A DNA stretch of 64,000 nucleotides from Corinectria fuckeliana (Eukaryota > Ascomycota > Sordariomycetes > Hypocreales > Nectriaceae): contig WPDH01000076.1 of assembly GCA_019137255.1 (NCBI GenBank), positions 62,001 to 126,000 of the forward strand. The letters are read 5' to 3'. Below, piece by piece: positions 48,260-58,635 of the stretch (positions within the stretch are counted from its first letter, which is position 1; the number at the start of each line of letters is the position of its first letter). Made by a program: the position numbers and the translations under genes. The notes below the pieces were generated by a model. That model did no database searches. It was not told where the DNA came from and saw nothing but the letters and a program-made list of their open reading frames with translations.

Positions 48260-49501
48260 TTATACTCTCACGAAAGCTGACGAGGTAGTTAGAATTATTC
48301 AATTCAGGTGGTGAAGATCGTGAGCACTTACTAGCATCGATCTGCTTCAACTGTGGCAGCGCTAGCCGCACCTTGTTTCGGTAGAGAGCCGGTGCTCTGA
48401 GCTGCAGCGGGTTGCCCTCAAAATAGACCGTTGTCAGCTGCTCCTTGTCCTTGAGCTCCTTCTCCACATCGGCGAAATCGGCGACCAAGTTGTAGCTGGC
48501 CCAAAGCTCCTCGAGGTCTTTTAGCGTGCCGAGACCCTGGAGGCTGGTGACCTTGTTGTGGGAGATGTCGATGACGCGGAGCTTGGTGTTGTTCTCAATA
48601 CCCTGGAGCGACTCAAGAGCGTTGTGGGACATGTACAGCTCTTCGAGGCTTGGCACGTCCTTAAGGGGGGACAGGTCGCTGATGCGGTTGGACTGGATAC
48701 TGAGGAGGCGCAGGTTGGGAAGTCCGCCGAGGCCGGCGATCTCCGTGATCTTGTTCTTCGCCAACCAAAGCTCTTCTAGGCTGGTGAGGGTCTCGAGGTT
48801 CTTGATTTCTCGGATGCGGTTCGATCCCAGCTCCAGGGAAGTCAACTTGTCCAGCCCTTCTAGTCCCTCGATCTTGCTAATCTTGTTTGCCACGAGAAAT
48901 ATTTCTTTCAGTTGTTTCATATGGCTGATGTGCTTGATGTGCTTGATTTTGTTGAAGCTTAGGTCGAGGCATGTCACATTTGTCAGTTCATCGAGACCGC
49001 GCATGTGCCCGATGAGGTTGTCGTAAAGGTCGAGGTCTTGTAATGTGTCGGCGAGCGCAGAGAGACCGTCGATTTCCTGGATACTGTTCTGGCGCAGACA
49101 GACGCGGGCGGCGTTCTTGAAGCGCTCGAGCTTGAGGGATGCCATCGAGCTGACTCGGGAGTGGGAGCACATGATCTCTTCCGTCTCGGGGTCCTCGTCG
49201 TCAAGCAAATCTGTATTGGCACATATTAGCACTTGTCTCTTGTTTGTAGCCTTGTGGTCGTACCCTCGTCGGCCGCAATCTCTTCTCCACCTAGGACGTT
49301 CTCATCATCTGAATATTCCGGGTCGGACAAGGCCTCGGGGTTCATTACGAGCGCCGACTTAGGGACTCGCAGTTTGCCGTCCCAGCCCTTGCTGTTTCGT
49401 AGGACAGGGCTGGAGTCGCCTTCAGCTCGCGGGGATGGAACGTCTTCCGGGATGTCGATGTGGGCGTGGCCATCATTCTCCTTGTCTAGGGAGCCAGGCA
49501 T
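48260..49501 (-). CDS. SDS22: Protein phosphatase 1 regulatory subunit SDS22
   Basis: The protein has 377 residues from exons 49501..49264, 49210..48332 and 48276..48260. The last exon is only 17 nt; it gives the family end ATFVRV after KQID, with branch CTAAC and acceptor GTCAG. SDS22 is a leucine-rich-repeat protein that binds PP1 catalytic subunit and promotes its mitotic and biogenesis functions in the nucleus and cytosol. After an acidic 90-residue head come about eleven LRRs of the SDS22 type, for example LQDLDLYDNLIGHMRGLDEL, LTSLELGSNRIREIKNLETL and LRVIDISHNKVTSLQGLGTL. The LRR cap ends with TTVYFEGNPLQ and YRNKVRLALPQLKQID. The start at 49501 has no competing upstream ATG in frame. 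Confidence 0.94.
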
Positions 49502-50401
49502 GACGAAACTTGGTGACGAAGGCGGTGATGTAAATGGTGGGGTGGGTTGGATGATTTGTGTCCAGCGCGGGGCAGTCGTGGATGAACTTGTCGAGGGTCG
49601 ATGGGAGTTGAAAGGGGGGAAGGGATTTGAAATGGAAAAGGAAGAGAAACGGAATGTGCTGGAACAGAATGGTGGATTTGATCGAGTTAACAGGCATTTT
49701 GTAGGGACTTGGATGTTGATTACCTATTCACACTTGAATCCTGGAACAACAAGGCAGCAACGTCAGGGTGCTAGCAACTGTTGGCGGGGGCTTTTAGGGG
49801 TTTGGGTTGAGGATTCCAGGGCGGAGACCGCCTAGACTACAGTGGGCGGAATGCGCCAATTGGGGGAAGTCCTTGATACCCGAGTATCATATCAGTCCAC
49901 CCCGCGCGGGCACAGAATATCTCCATCAACTACTAGAGGCACCTACTACGTCAGTAAGTAGTAGGTACACAGCCCTGGAGTCGGAGCGATAAGGATTGGT
50001 CCAGTGAGTGTATCCCGCCCCATCGCGGCCTGCTTCTCAGTCATGCGCCACCGCTCTGGCAACACATTCGTCTCATCCTCACCAACGCATCCGCATCCCT
50101 CGATGCAGGACCAAGTCCAGTCGCGAGCGAACATGTCATAAGCCGGCCTCACGCCCACGTCGATGCATACCTCCCGATTCCGACTCTCGTCTGAGTAATT
50201 ACTGCAGTCTTGCCGTCGTGCGGTCCGTTCAATGTCTGGCCCTGCGATTCCCCAATGGCGCTGAGCCGATTCTGTCTCGCGGCCACGCGACGGCCCTTTG
50301 GCTACGGCTCGGGATCGCCGGCGCTGGCATGCAGTTCTAGAGCGGCCGTTGCGCGCGCGCGATATGTTCGCAGCTGCAGGAGGGGTTTCCATGTTGCGCC
50401 G
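49502..50401. other. Intergenic between SDS22 and the alpha/beta hydrolase gene
   Basis: Promoters of two divergent genes. The part from 50255 to 50401 is in frame with the downstream hydrolase and could be an Arg-rich N-terminal extension. Confidence 0.55.
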
Positions 50402-51459
50402 ATGCTGATGCCTCCGCTGCTCTTTGGTGGTCTGTTTGTGGCTCTGTGGTGTTGGAAGTGCACCATGATGGTTCTCTGCCAGAATATGATCATCTATAAT
50501 CCCTTCCTGCCGCCCGATGCGCGGAGCATGCGCATATCCGACGTTGCGAAGGAATGTGGTGGCATTCAATGGCGGGAGGAGAGGATTCGGTCCCTGGACG
50601 GGACCGAGATCGCTCTTTGTGTGTCGGATGTGTCGCCCCCTTTTCGCCCTGGTGCAGCTAGACATATCAAGACTCCTGTCTATATCCTCTATTTTCAAGG
50701 TTGGTCGTTATAGTAGAGAACTCTCTGCCACGTCACTCACGGCCGGCTTTAGGGAATGCTTCTTCGCTGCCATCCAGACTCCCAGATCTGTCATGGATCC
50801 TGCGCCGAGCACAAGAAGCCGATGATTCCGTCACCTACACGATGGTCTGTGTGAGCTACCGAGGCTACTGGACATCGCACGATCGACCCTCCGAACGAGG
50901 AATAAACATGGATTGCGAGGCGGCGATGCAATGGACCTCTCAATTGCACGAGACACGGTACGGAGGAAACGACCAAGTGAAGCCGGTTGTACTGCTCTGG
51001 GGACAGAGCATTGGGTGCGGGTTTGCCACAAACCTGGCAGCGAAGGGTCAAAGGCTCTCTAATCTCGAGCTGGACGCTCTGATTTTGGAAACACCTTTCC
51101 TCTCCGCCCGAGTCATGTTGGAAGCGTTGTATCCCCAGAAATGGCTCCCCTACCAATACCTGTACCCGTTTCTCTGGAATCACTTGGACAGCTGGACAAA
51201 CCTCGGCGTGATAGCCCGAAGGTACAAGGTAAGGCCGCCTGAGGTGTACATGGTTGAAGCCGGGAAGGACGAGCTTGTCCCCGCCGATCACGGCGCCGGC
51301 TTATACCAGCAGTGCAAAAATGTTGGGCTTCCAGTGGAGCGGCGCAAGGTGCGCGGGGCACTTCACAACGAAGTCATGGTGAGGGCGGAAGGCAAAAAGG
51401 CCATTGCGCAGTCCATCCTGTTGGCTGTCACACGGCGCAAGCACCTGGTTGGTCACTAG
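50402..51459 (+). CDS. Alpha/beta hydrolase (BEM46/ABHD-like serine hydrolase)
   Basis: The protein has 334 residues from exons 50402..50699 and 50753..51459, joined as G|GG across a 53-nt intron. One N-terminal membrane helix (MPPLLFGGLFVALWCW) is followed by MIIYNPFLPPDARS and a strand-rich core. The oxyanion region reads YILYFQGNA. The nucleophile is Ser185 in GQSIG. The expected acid is Asp272 (GKDELVP) and the base His304 (ALHNEV). These three residues fit an active hydrolase. The family includes lipid and thioester hydrolases anchored to internal membranes; the substrate is unknown. Another in-frame ATG at 50255 would add 49 residues rich in Arg and Ala with no acidic residue before the helix, which resembles a mitochondrial presequence. 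I prefer 50402 but cannot exclude the longer form. Confidence 0.82.
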
Positions 51460-52859
51460 GGTCTGATTCCCACGGTAAAGTGCAAGACATGGCCTGAGCT
51501 GAAATCCAAGATCCCTCCTGGCATGAACATAATACCATGGGACCACGTATTTGTACTTCTTGTGGAAGGGAGGCAACCGTGAATTCGGGTCATCTCGGCC
51601 AACAACCATGGTGGGAGAGTAGGGTGTGTGCGTGACAGCGTGCTTCGAACGGACTTGTATCCAATGTAGTAAAAGATGCCGTCACGATCAAACAGAATCT
51701 CGGGACGACCCCCCAGGAGCTTCAGTTGGGGTTGGCACTAGTGAGACTAGCAACTCAGCAGCTCGATTGTGTGGAGAGTTAGTCCGGGTACCTACCTTGG
51801 CAATCTAACCCCTGGTCCACCAAGAAAAGGCAGGGTTGAGGGAGATGCGAAATTGTGTGTGCTGGGTGCGATGCGAGAAGCTGTGATAATGGCGTCTCCC
51901 GTAGTCGTGAGTATTAGATACTGAAGAGAAGGCTCCCGAGGCAACGCCCTCTGCAAAACGACCAAAATACAGCCCAATTGGCCTCGATTGAATCTCCAAG
52001 CTGCCGCGAAGCAATCCATGTGAAATTTGACGAGGCTCGGCCCAGAAGAGCGAGCCTTGCAGCTCCATCGCCGAGCATGCGCTATCATCCAGTCCCAGCC
52101 GATGGAGGACTTCTGCCTTGCGAGGCTCCCCATACGATGTACAGCACGCAGCTCCTCAGGCGAACTGTTCCCACTGTTCCGCACCAACCACGGAACGCAC
52201 TCACCCTTGTTTGCTTTGACCTCATCCCCTCCCCCCCCCCGGGCTCTTTCTCCTTGCTGTGACTCGAAGCTGGGCTGCGGAGGCGATTCGTGCGAAGATC
52301 CTGGTCTGGATATTGTCGCTCGCCCTCAGATTTCAGTGGTGCAAGGGCCCTGTCGTCCTGCACTGCCCAAGCCAGGTGGTTAAAGCACGCCCCTGAGACC
52401 CCACCACTTTACGCTTTCTCAGGCATCCAGCTGATCACGTGGGGACGTATTCCTTTCGCGCACCCCTTAACGCGTGTCCGCCGAGTCCGCCGCGTCCCAC
52501 TGACGACTCTATCACCAACCCGGGGCTGACTCGCCTCAGTCCCCGGCACCACCTTGGCAAAAGCAAGGCCGGGGGTGTCATTATAGGCAGCGCCCGCCTA
52601 ATTTTACGTGGAGCATCTGCCTGTAGCCATTATAAAGATGGCCTTCTGCCTCCCATCCTGCATGGCCGGCAAGCCAGATTCATCCATCTTGACACCTGAG
52701 GTAGGTCAGTCGTTACCATTGACCATTTTATCTCTTGTTCTTTCTCTCCCCCCCAATCTTGCATTTGCATATCGTTTCCGTCCATTATCGACAATAAAAC
52801 ACCTGTCTTCGAGCACCATTTAATAAGATCGACGACTTACCGGTCAACCCTTCGCCGCC
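51460..52859. other. 1.4-kb intergenic interval, promoter of BTB gene
   Basis: No gene visible. It contains a ten-C run at 52231-52240 and a C/T-rich stretch near 52700-52800 before the BTB start. Confidence 0.55.
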
Positions 52860-53803
52860 ATGTTCTCCAGCTCCAGACGACACGAGTCCTCGACCAAGAG
52901 TTTCTCCAAGAGCCACAAGGCCAGCAAGTCTAGTTCCTCCTTCAGCAAAGATAGCGGCGTAACAAAACGACGACATGAATCCCGCACCCGGAGGCCAACC
53001 ACGGCTTCGACAGCCACTGCTAGCAACGATACCGTCATGGGCAAGTAAGTTTTCTGTCTCTTATAGTCTTCCTCTCTATTTTCCCACCAACTCACACTCT
53101 GCAAGCAGCAATATGACTTCGGCGATCGTCACGCTTGTTGTTGGTGCTGAGCAACGCCTCTTCGCCGCTCACGAGGATGTCCTCTGCGCCAGTCCCTTCT
53201 TTCTCAACGCCCTTCGAAACGGATACATGGATGCTGCCACCAAGCGGATTGCTCTTTCCGACGAGGAACCAGAGATCTTCAGTTCCGTTCTGGAGTATCT
53301 TTACAAGGGTGACTACTACCCTCGTCTGGTGCACAACAAGCGCCGCAACTCGTGGGAGTTGGAGCCCACCAGCGAGGAGGAGCGCGCCACTGTCGAGAGC
53401 ACTGTCTATCACCGCGGCGTAGACGGTGACCTCCTGAAGGATACTGTCATCTATTGCGCGGCGGAGAAGTATGGTCTCGAAGAACTGAAGAAGCTTGCAC
53501 TTAGGAAGCAGGGTCTTCGTGAGTCCCTTCCCTGGACTTGACTCTTGACATCTTCTGACTCGAGCAGAATCTGGAATTCAGTGCAGCACCATCCTGGCGT
53601 CGGCCAGGTATGCCTACAACAACACACCCGACTCCGACTCCAAGCTGCGAGCACACTATCTCGCTCTCATCATCCGCTCTCGGAGCACCTTCAAGCGCAG
53701 CGGCACGATGCAACTCGAAATGTATAATGGCGGCACTCAGCTCTTTTTCGATCTCTTCGTTGCGCTTTGCAACCACGTCGATGACATCTCGACCGCACAG
53801 TAG
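52860..53803 (+). CDS. BTB/POZ domain protein
   Basis: The protein has 276 residues from exons 52860..53044, 53109..53518 and 53568..53803. Both introns (64 and 49 nt) have good GT-AG ends, and the codons AA|C and C|AA are restored. The first 65 residues are Ser/Lys/Arg-rich and disordered. The BTB fold follows: VTLVVGAEQRLFAAHEDVLCASPFFLNALRNGYMDAATKRIAL and SSVLEYLYKGDYYPRL. The conserved CAAEKYGLEELKKLAL helix comes at about 175. The C-terminal helical part ends HVDDISTAQ. BTB domains mediate dimerisation and recruit Cullin-3 ligases, but fungal BTB-only proteins mostly lack an assigned role. No DNA-binding or MATH domain is present. Confidence 0.83.
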
Positions 53804-55095
53804 GCCGTTACTCACATGTTCACGATTCAGATCTAACCTTATCCTAGAAGCACGCCACGCTCTAACCGCCACTTCTCTTAATCCTGCTTATCATGCAGAC
53901 TCGCATACACGGCCGTTGCACCATTAATGACTTAAAACACTTCCTCTTACCCCCTCTGAGAGATATGAGACTCGGAATTTGCAGGAACAACGAACAATCG
54001 AAAATTACATAAACAGAGAGAGGGGCGTATGGTGTTCTATGGTAGCGGATGTGCTTTTCTTCACGGTTGGGTTTCTGGTATGCTTACCCTTTATTTTTGG
54101 ACTTGATGTTTCTCTGGTTTCGGTGTATCCCATGTACGATTACTCTTCTCAGGTGGCTATTTTGGACATTCTCTTTTTTGGTCTATTCAGAGCGTATGTT
54201 TCTCTTCCACGGTGGAAAATATTGTCTCGTAAGAAACGAGCGGGTTGGTTGGATTTGTTCTGTCAGACGGGATATCAAGATTGACATCTGCGTGCGGGCG
54301 GGAAATTGTATCACTATTCACATCGTTCGCGTGCTCTTTTTCATTTTTAGACGTAGCCAAGGTTGAATGACTGGTTTTCATTCTGATTATCTTATGTTTG
54401 GTTCCCCTTGAATGTGAACTGTACCATCCGACTTAGAAGATGTGAACGAGACGGCCTCCACACTAACACACGGCCCCAAGCCGCTTGGATGCCACCGACC
54501 CACTGGTCCATCGTGAAACAAACTTCCTTCTGTCGAATGCCTCCTCCGGAAAGCAAACCCAAGTGAGTCATACGACTTAGGGGGTGCAGGGTGGGGTGGG
54601 GGGCGTGGAAGCGTGCGCGATGCAGCCTCTGCGGCCCAAGGTTAAAATGCGGAGGTCCCAAACGGCATCTGAGAACGACGAGCATTAGGAAGAACTGAGA
54701 GAACCTGTGTTGGAACTTTTTGGTTGGGATGATAGGATATCGACTCGGTGATGCAGGGATGGGCGAAGCACGGCGGGCTGATAGTGACGGGCTAAGACCA
54801 TGCACGGTCTTGTGCTTCGGCGTGAATATGGCGCAAAGGCTCGCAGGAAGCAAAGGGGGCTCGGTTTGGAGACGGTAACAGAGACGGGGATGAGCTCAAA
54901 AGCAAACAAAAGAGTGTGCCGCTTCTTTCTGATTTGTCGAGATAAGCGTTATCGTTACTGATTGAGACTTTCCGTCTTACTTGGTGTTGCTAGGCCTTGT
55001 AGCAACGGCGAGTCTAAAAGGGGCGCCAATAACGGTCACACTTCGCATATCGTCGTATCATATTGTGCCGTGGCCCCAATCAACGCCTGTCCATC
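53804..55095. other. Convergent 3' flanks, 1.3 kb
   Basis: Downstream sequence of the BTB and CSN12 genes. A 101-residue plus-strand frame at 53979..54284 has two hydrophobic stretches but lies in a T-rich 3' region without other support. Confidence 0.55.
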
Positions 55096-56932
55096 TCACA
55101 AGCCGGTCCCTGGAAAGGCGCCCTTCTTGGATAGGACGACGATACCTCGCTCTCGGGCGATATACCCTTTCATAAGATCCTAGATAGAAACACCCTAGTT
55201 AGTGACTCAGGTCTTGGTAAGGCTGAGGTGGAGGGGAGCGGGGTTAAACTCCCGCAAATGCCCCAGGCAGGCATCCAGGGAGGCAACAACTTGGGTGACG
55301 AGTATATGGTCAAATGTCTGCCACCTGGACGCGAAGCTGGATTTTTGATCGCTGATAGAACAGAGGGTCCAGTCATGCAGCAGATCTTCAGAAGGCAACA
55401 GGCTTCCAACGGGTTCGAACACCGCGAACAACTCACCTTGTAGATCATGTTGGCCAACAAGCATTCCACCTCATCCGGATCGATCAACTCCCCGCCGCTT
55501 CCCATGCTGATGGCCGCCTGGAATTCCACAATAGGCACACGGGTACGACGCACGGGCAAACTGTCGGGCTCCTTTGGCTCGTCGAAGCCGCCAGCGATGA
55601 AGACCTTACGCAGCAGGTTACGCAAGGCAATATCTCGGCCCCGCTCGAGGGTCAGATAGATGCGTCGCTTGACGAACTCATCCTCGCCCTTCTGCAAGGC
55701 AAGGTCGAAGGCGTGCAGGTTGCCACTCTTGATGCATTTGGCCAAAGGTAGGAATAGCTCCTGCAAGTGGGGGTAGTTGGCCAACAAGGCGTTGGTTGGG
55801 AGGACGTGACTGGTGAGAAGGCGGCAGGGAATGAGGTATGTTAGGATTCGTCTATTAACGTTAGTGATGCACTAGTATGCAAGGCTGACGGGATGCATAC
55901 TCGGCCTGTCGGTGAGCATCTTTGTGGCAAAGTTGCCAGGCAAAGGTAAGATGAGTTTCAGCCTAAGGATATTCGTCAGCGGAATCAATGCGCATGAGCA
56001 CGACATTCCCTTACCTCGACGTAGTTTTCATCTAGGAAGGCCAGAACACCCTCGTAGTACTTGAAAACGATCCGCTGAGACTTGGGAAACATTTCTAGTG
56101 GCGGCATGTCCCCTTTATCCTTGTACACAGCAAGTGTCGTGAGAATGGTCCTTGCTAGCGACGCCTGATTTAACTTGAAGTAGGTCCGGAAAAGAAGGTT
56201 GATGACAAAATAGATTCCCCATTTCCTCGACTCTTCAAGCGGCGCTCTGACTTGTTGGTTAGCCGTCTGATCTTATTGAGCAAAGTGTGAGTATCATTAC
56301 CTATCATTCAAACAGATCGCAAACATGCGTTTTAGGTGCTGCTCACAGTCTCGCAACTGCCCTTGCTTGTCTGCTTCAGAGTCGAAGTCATCTTGCATCA
56401 AGGAGGCTCCAGCTATAGGTTCGCTGGTCGTGTGGTTGCGCTCCTCGTCGGATTTGATGGCAAATAGCCTTAGGTACTTCCCTACCATGTAGAGAGAAGG
56501 GATAGTCCAGGCTGCGAAGCCAGAGTTATACCCTCTTATGAGCATGGTAGCTAACTCCTTCCAGGACTCATAAGCTTTTGTCCACGTAGACTGCCATTAT
56601 GTTAGCGACGCGATTTTAAGATGGAAGACCCAATATTTTACCTTGCCGCTCTCTCCCGCCAGGATATCACCGATGGCACTCCAGTACGCCCTGTACACTT
56701 CAACCCAGGCGTTTAACTCATCATTGTCCATTTTACGGTGGTGTGAGTGTGAGATGCTGGTTTTGATGAAGTGCTTGATGTCGCCTTTGACGTTGTGAAA
56801 GTTCGTGCTCTGCCAAATAGCTCTCAGCCGGTTAGGCTTGCCCGGCGGGGCCACGGGAGAGAGGGTTTGGGCGAGAAGGTAGCCCCCTTGCTTGGCATAG
56901 GCATCCGCGAAGCTTTCGAAGAGTTCGTTCAT
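55096..56932 (-). CDS. CSN12: CSN12-like PCI-domain protein
   Basis: The protein has 457 residues from exons 56932..56642, 56590..56301, 56246..56015, 55962..55901, 55851..55437 and 55179..55096. The introns are 40-70 nt except the last, which is 257 nt. Every junction keeps the frame. The N-terminus has the family opening NELFESFADAYAKQGGYLLAQTLSPVAPP, then NFHNVKGDIKHFIK and WVEVYRAYWSAIGDILAGE. The middle is made of TPR-like helices, for example KRMFAICLNDR and LRTYF-type repeats followed by FKYYEGVLAFLDENYVEAE. The PCI domain covers LQKGEDEFVKRRIYLTLERGRDIALRNLLRKV and VECLLANMIYKDLMKGYIARERGIVVLSK. In yeast this protein links to the COP9 signalosome and to mRNA splicing or export with Thp3 and Sem1; the fungal role is probably in mRNA processing. 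Confidence 0.92.
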
Positions 56933-57446
56933 TGTCTCGATGCCTCGACCACACGAGGGAGCGAGAGACGACAGTCGGATGCAGGTAGATACACGAGGAA
57001 GTGATCTGCGAGAAGACTCAGCAGCTCAGTGGAATGGATTCAGAAATATGCTCTTTCAATATTCCGCGGTAATTATTACTGATCCAAGGAAACTTGCTTG
57101 TCTGACTTTCTTGCGCGGCGCTGTCTTCCTTTGCCCAATGTGAGGACGACTTCGTTGTCGTTGCTGATTGGGCGGGGCTCCCACAAGTCTTGGCACCAGG
57201 CCCAGTGACCTTGCACGTGACATATCCTGGGAGTGGGTCGTGCCTGGCCAATCGTCGCTGGGGCCAAAGCCCTGCAAAGAGTTACCTCTCTTAGCCCTCC
57301 CACACCTCCGCACAAAAAAAAATCGGTGCGACTCCTTCAACTTCGGCCATCTTCAAACATTCGCGATAGTCCGAGGCACTTGACTACCGTCACCGTAAGT
57401 CGCCAACTACTTTCATACACGCGAAAACAACTAACAATCGTCACAG
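56933..57446. other. Bidirectional promoter of CSN12 and eL20 genes
   Basis: 514 nt between divergent starts. Just before the eL20 ATG there is an intron-like stretch, 57395-57446, with GTAAGT, CTAAC and CACAG signals, possibly a leader intron. Confidence 0.6.
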
Positions 57447-58440
57447 ATGGGTAAGCAATCTCTTCTTTCTTCTACAGCCGACTCGACGATGCCGCCTGGT
57501 GTGGGGATGCCGATGGACGACAATTTCGACAATGCTCTGCAGTCCCAAGAAGGGAGCAGTGCTGGGGATGAGGACAGGCCTCTGTGAATTAGATGGCTAC
57601 AAGCACTGCAAGTTGCTGAACATGTGGACGTACAAAGATGGGGGTCCCTGAAATTTCAACACTGGATCTTGACGACGTGCCGGAATTTCGACAATTTCGA
57701 CAATTTTTACCGACGACGATATCGACCTCGTTCTCTTAGCATCACCGGCCCGTGGTCTTGGAGCACGCACGATGCCAATGTTGAAACACCCATACTGACT
57801 ATCCACCTTCAGGTCGTCTTCAAGAATATGAGGTCATTGGCCGCCACTTGCCCACCGAGGCCAACCCTACTCCCGCCATGTACCGCATGACCATCTTCGC
57901 CCCCAACGAGACGGTTGCCAAGTCCCGTTACTGGTATTTCTTGCGTGGTCTCCGAAAGGTCAAGAAGGCCACTGGTGAGATCGTCAGCGTTAAGGCGGTA
58001 CGTAACGACAGTCTGGAAGGACAGTGAGCAATCAGGCTGACTTTCTCAGATCCATGAGAAGCACCCCCAGAAGGTCAAGAACTTCGGCATCTGGCTCCGA
58101 TACGATTCCCGCTCTGGTACCCACAACATGTACAAGGAGTACCGCGAGCTGTCCCGAATTGAGGCTGTCGAGTCTCTCTACTCCGACATGGCTGCCCGCC
58201 ACCGCGCTCGCTTTAGATCCATTCACGTGCGTACTTGCCCAATTTCTTTTTTACATTCACCAGGGATTAACATGAGTCTAGGTTCTCCGCGTTGCTGAGA
58301 TCGAGAAGACCGAGGACATCAAGCGACCCTATATCCGCCAGCTCACCACCAAGGGCCTGAGCTTCCCTCTCCCTCACCGTATCGCCAAGGAGAGTGCCAA
58401 GAAGGTATTCAGCGCCAAGCGACCATCCACTTTCGCTTAG
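57447..58440 (+). CDS. RPL20: 60S ribosomal protein eL20 (L18a)
   Basis: The protein has 174 residues, the exact family length. Exons are 57447..57450, 57813..57997, 58050..58226 and 58282..58440. The first coding exon is just ATGG; the next intron is 362 nt, and the codon G|GT is restored to give MGRLQEYEVIGRHLPTE. eL20 is part of the large ribosomal subunit near the 5S rRNA and the central protuberance. The sequence is canonical through PTPAMYRMTIFAPNETVAKSRYWYFL, FGIWLRYDSRSGTHNMYKEYREL, DMAARHRARFRSIHVLRVAEIE and the C-terminal KRPYIRQLTTKGLSFPLPHRI. Long first introns close to the start are typical of fungal ribosomal protein genes. It ends about 195 nt from the convergent Zn2Cys6 gene. 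Confidence 0.96.
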
Positions 58441-58635
58441 AATGTTTTCGATTTCGAGGACGGTTGGGGGCAGGCTCTGCGGGTGTTACTACGGATCATG
58501 GAAATATCAACTGCATTTGCTCGATAAAACGAGTAACGAATGAACCAAAATTCTGAGCATGCTGATGCGGGGTGATGCAATTGATTGGGTTTCTAACTTA
58601 AAAACGGTGTCTTGAGTATGTCCCTAATCGTGAAC

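Noticed and set aside
49946..50698. 250-codon minus-strand frame opposite the hydrolase gene
   Set aside because: It is antisense to the confidently identified alpha/beta hydrolase exon.
52231..52240. Ten-C run as a regulatory signal
   Set aside because: A simple homopolymer upstream of the BTB gene, with nothing to distinguish it from chance or sequencing slippage.
53979..54284. 101-codon open frame with two hydrophobic segments
   Set aside because: It lies in the T-rich 3' flank of the BTB gene, where hydrophobic codons arise by composition.
57451..57812. Possible C/D snoRNA within the first eL20 intron
   Set aside because: Several CTGA boxes occur, but no proper RTGATGA C box paired with a terminal stem was visible.
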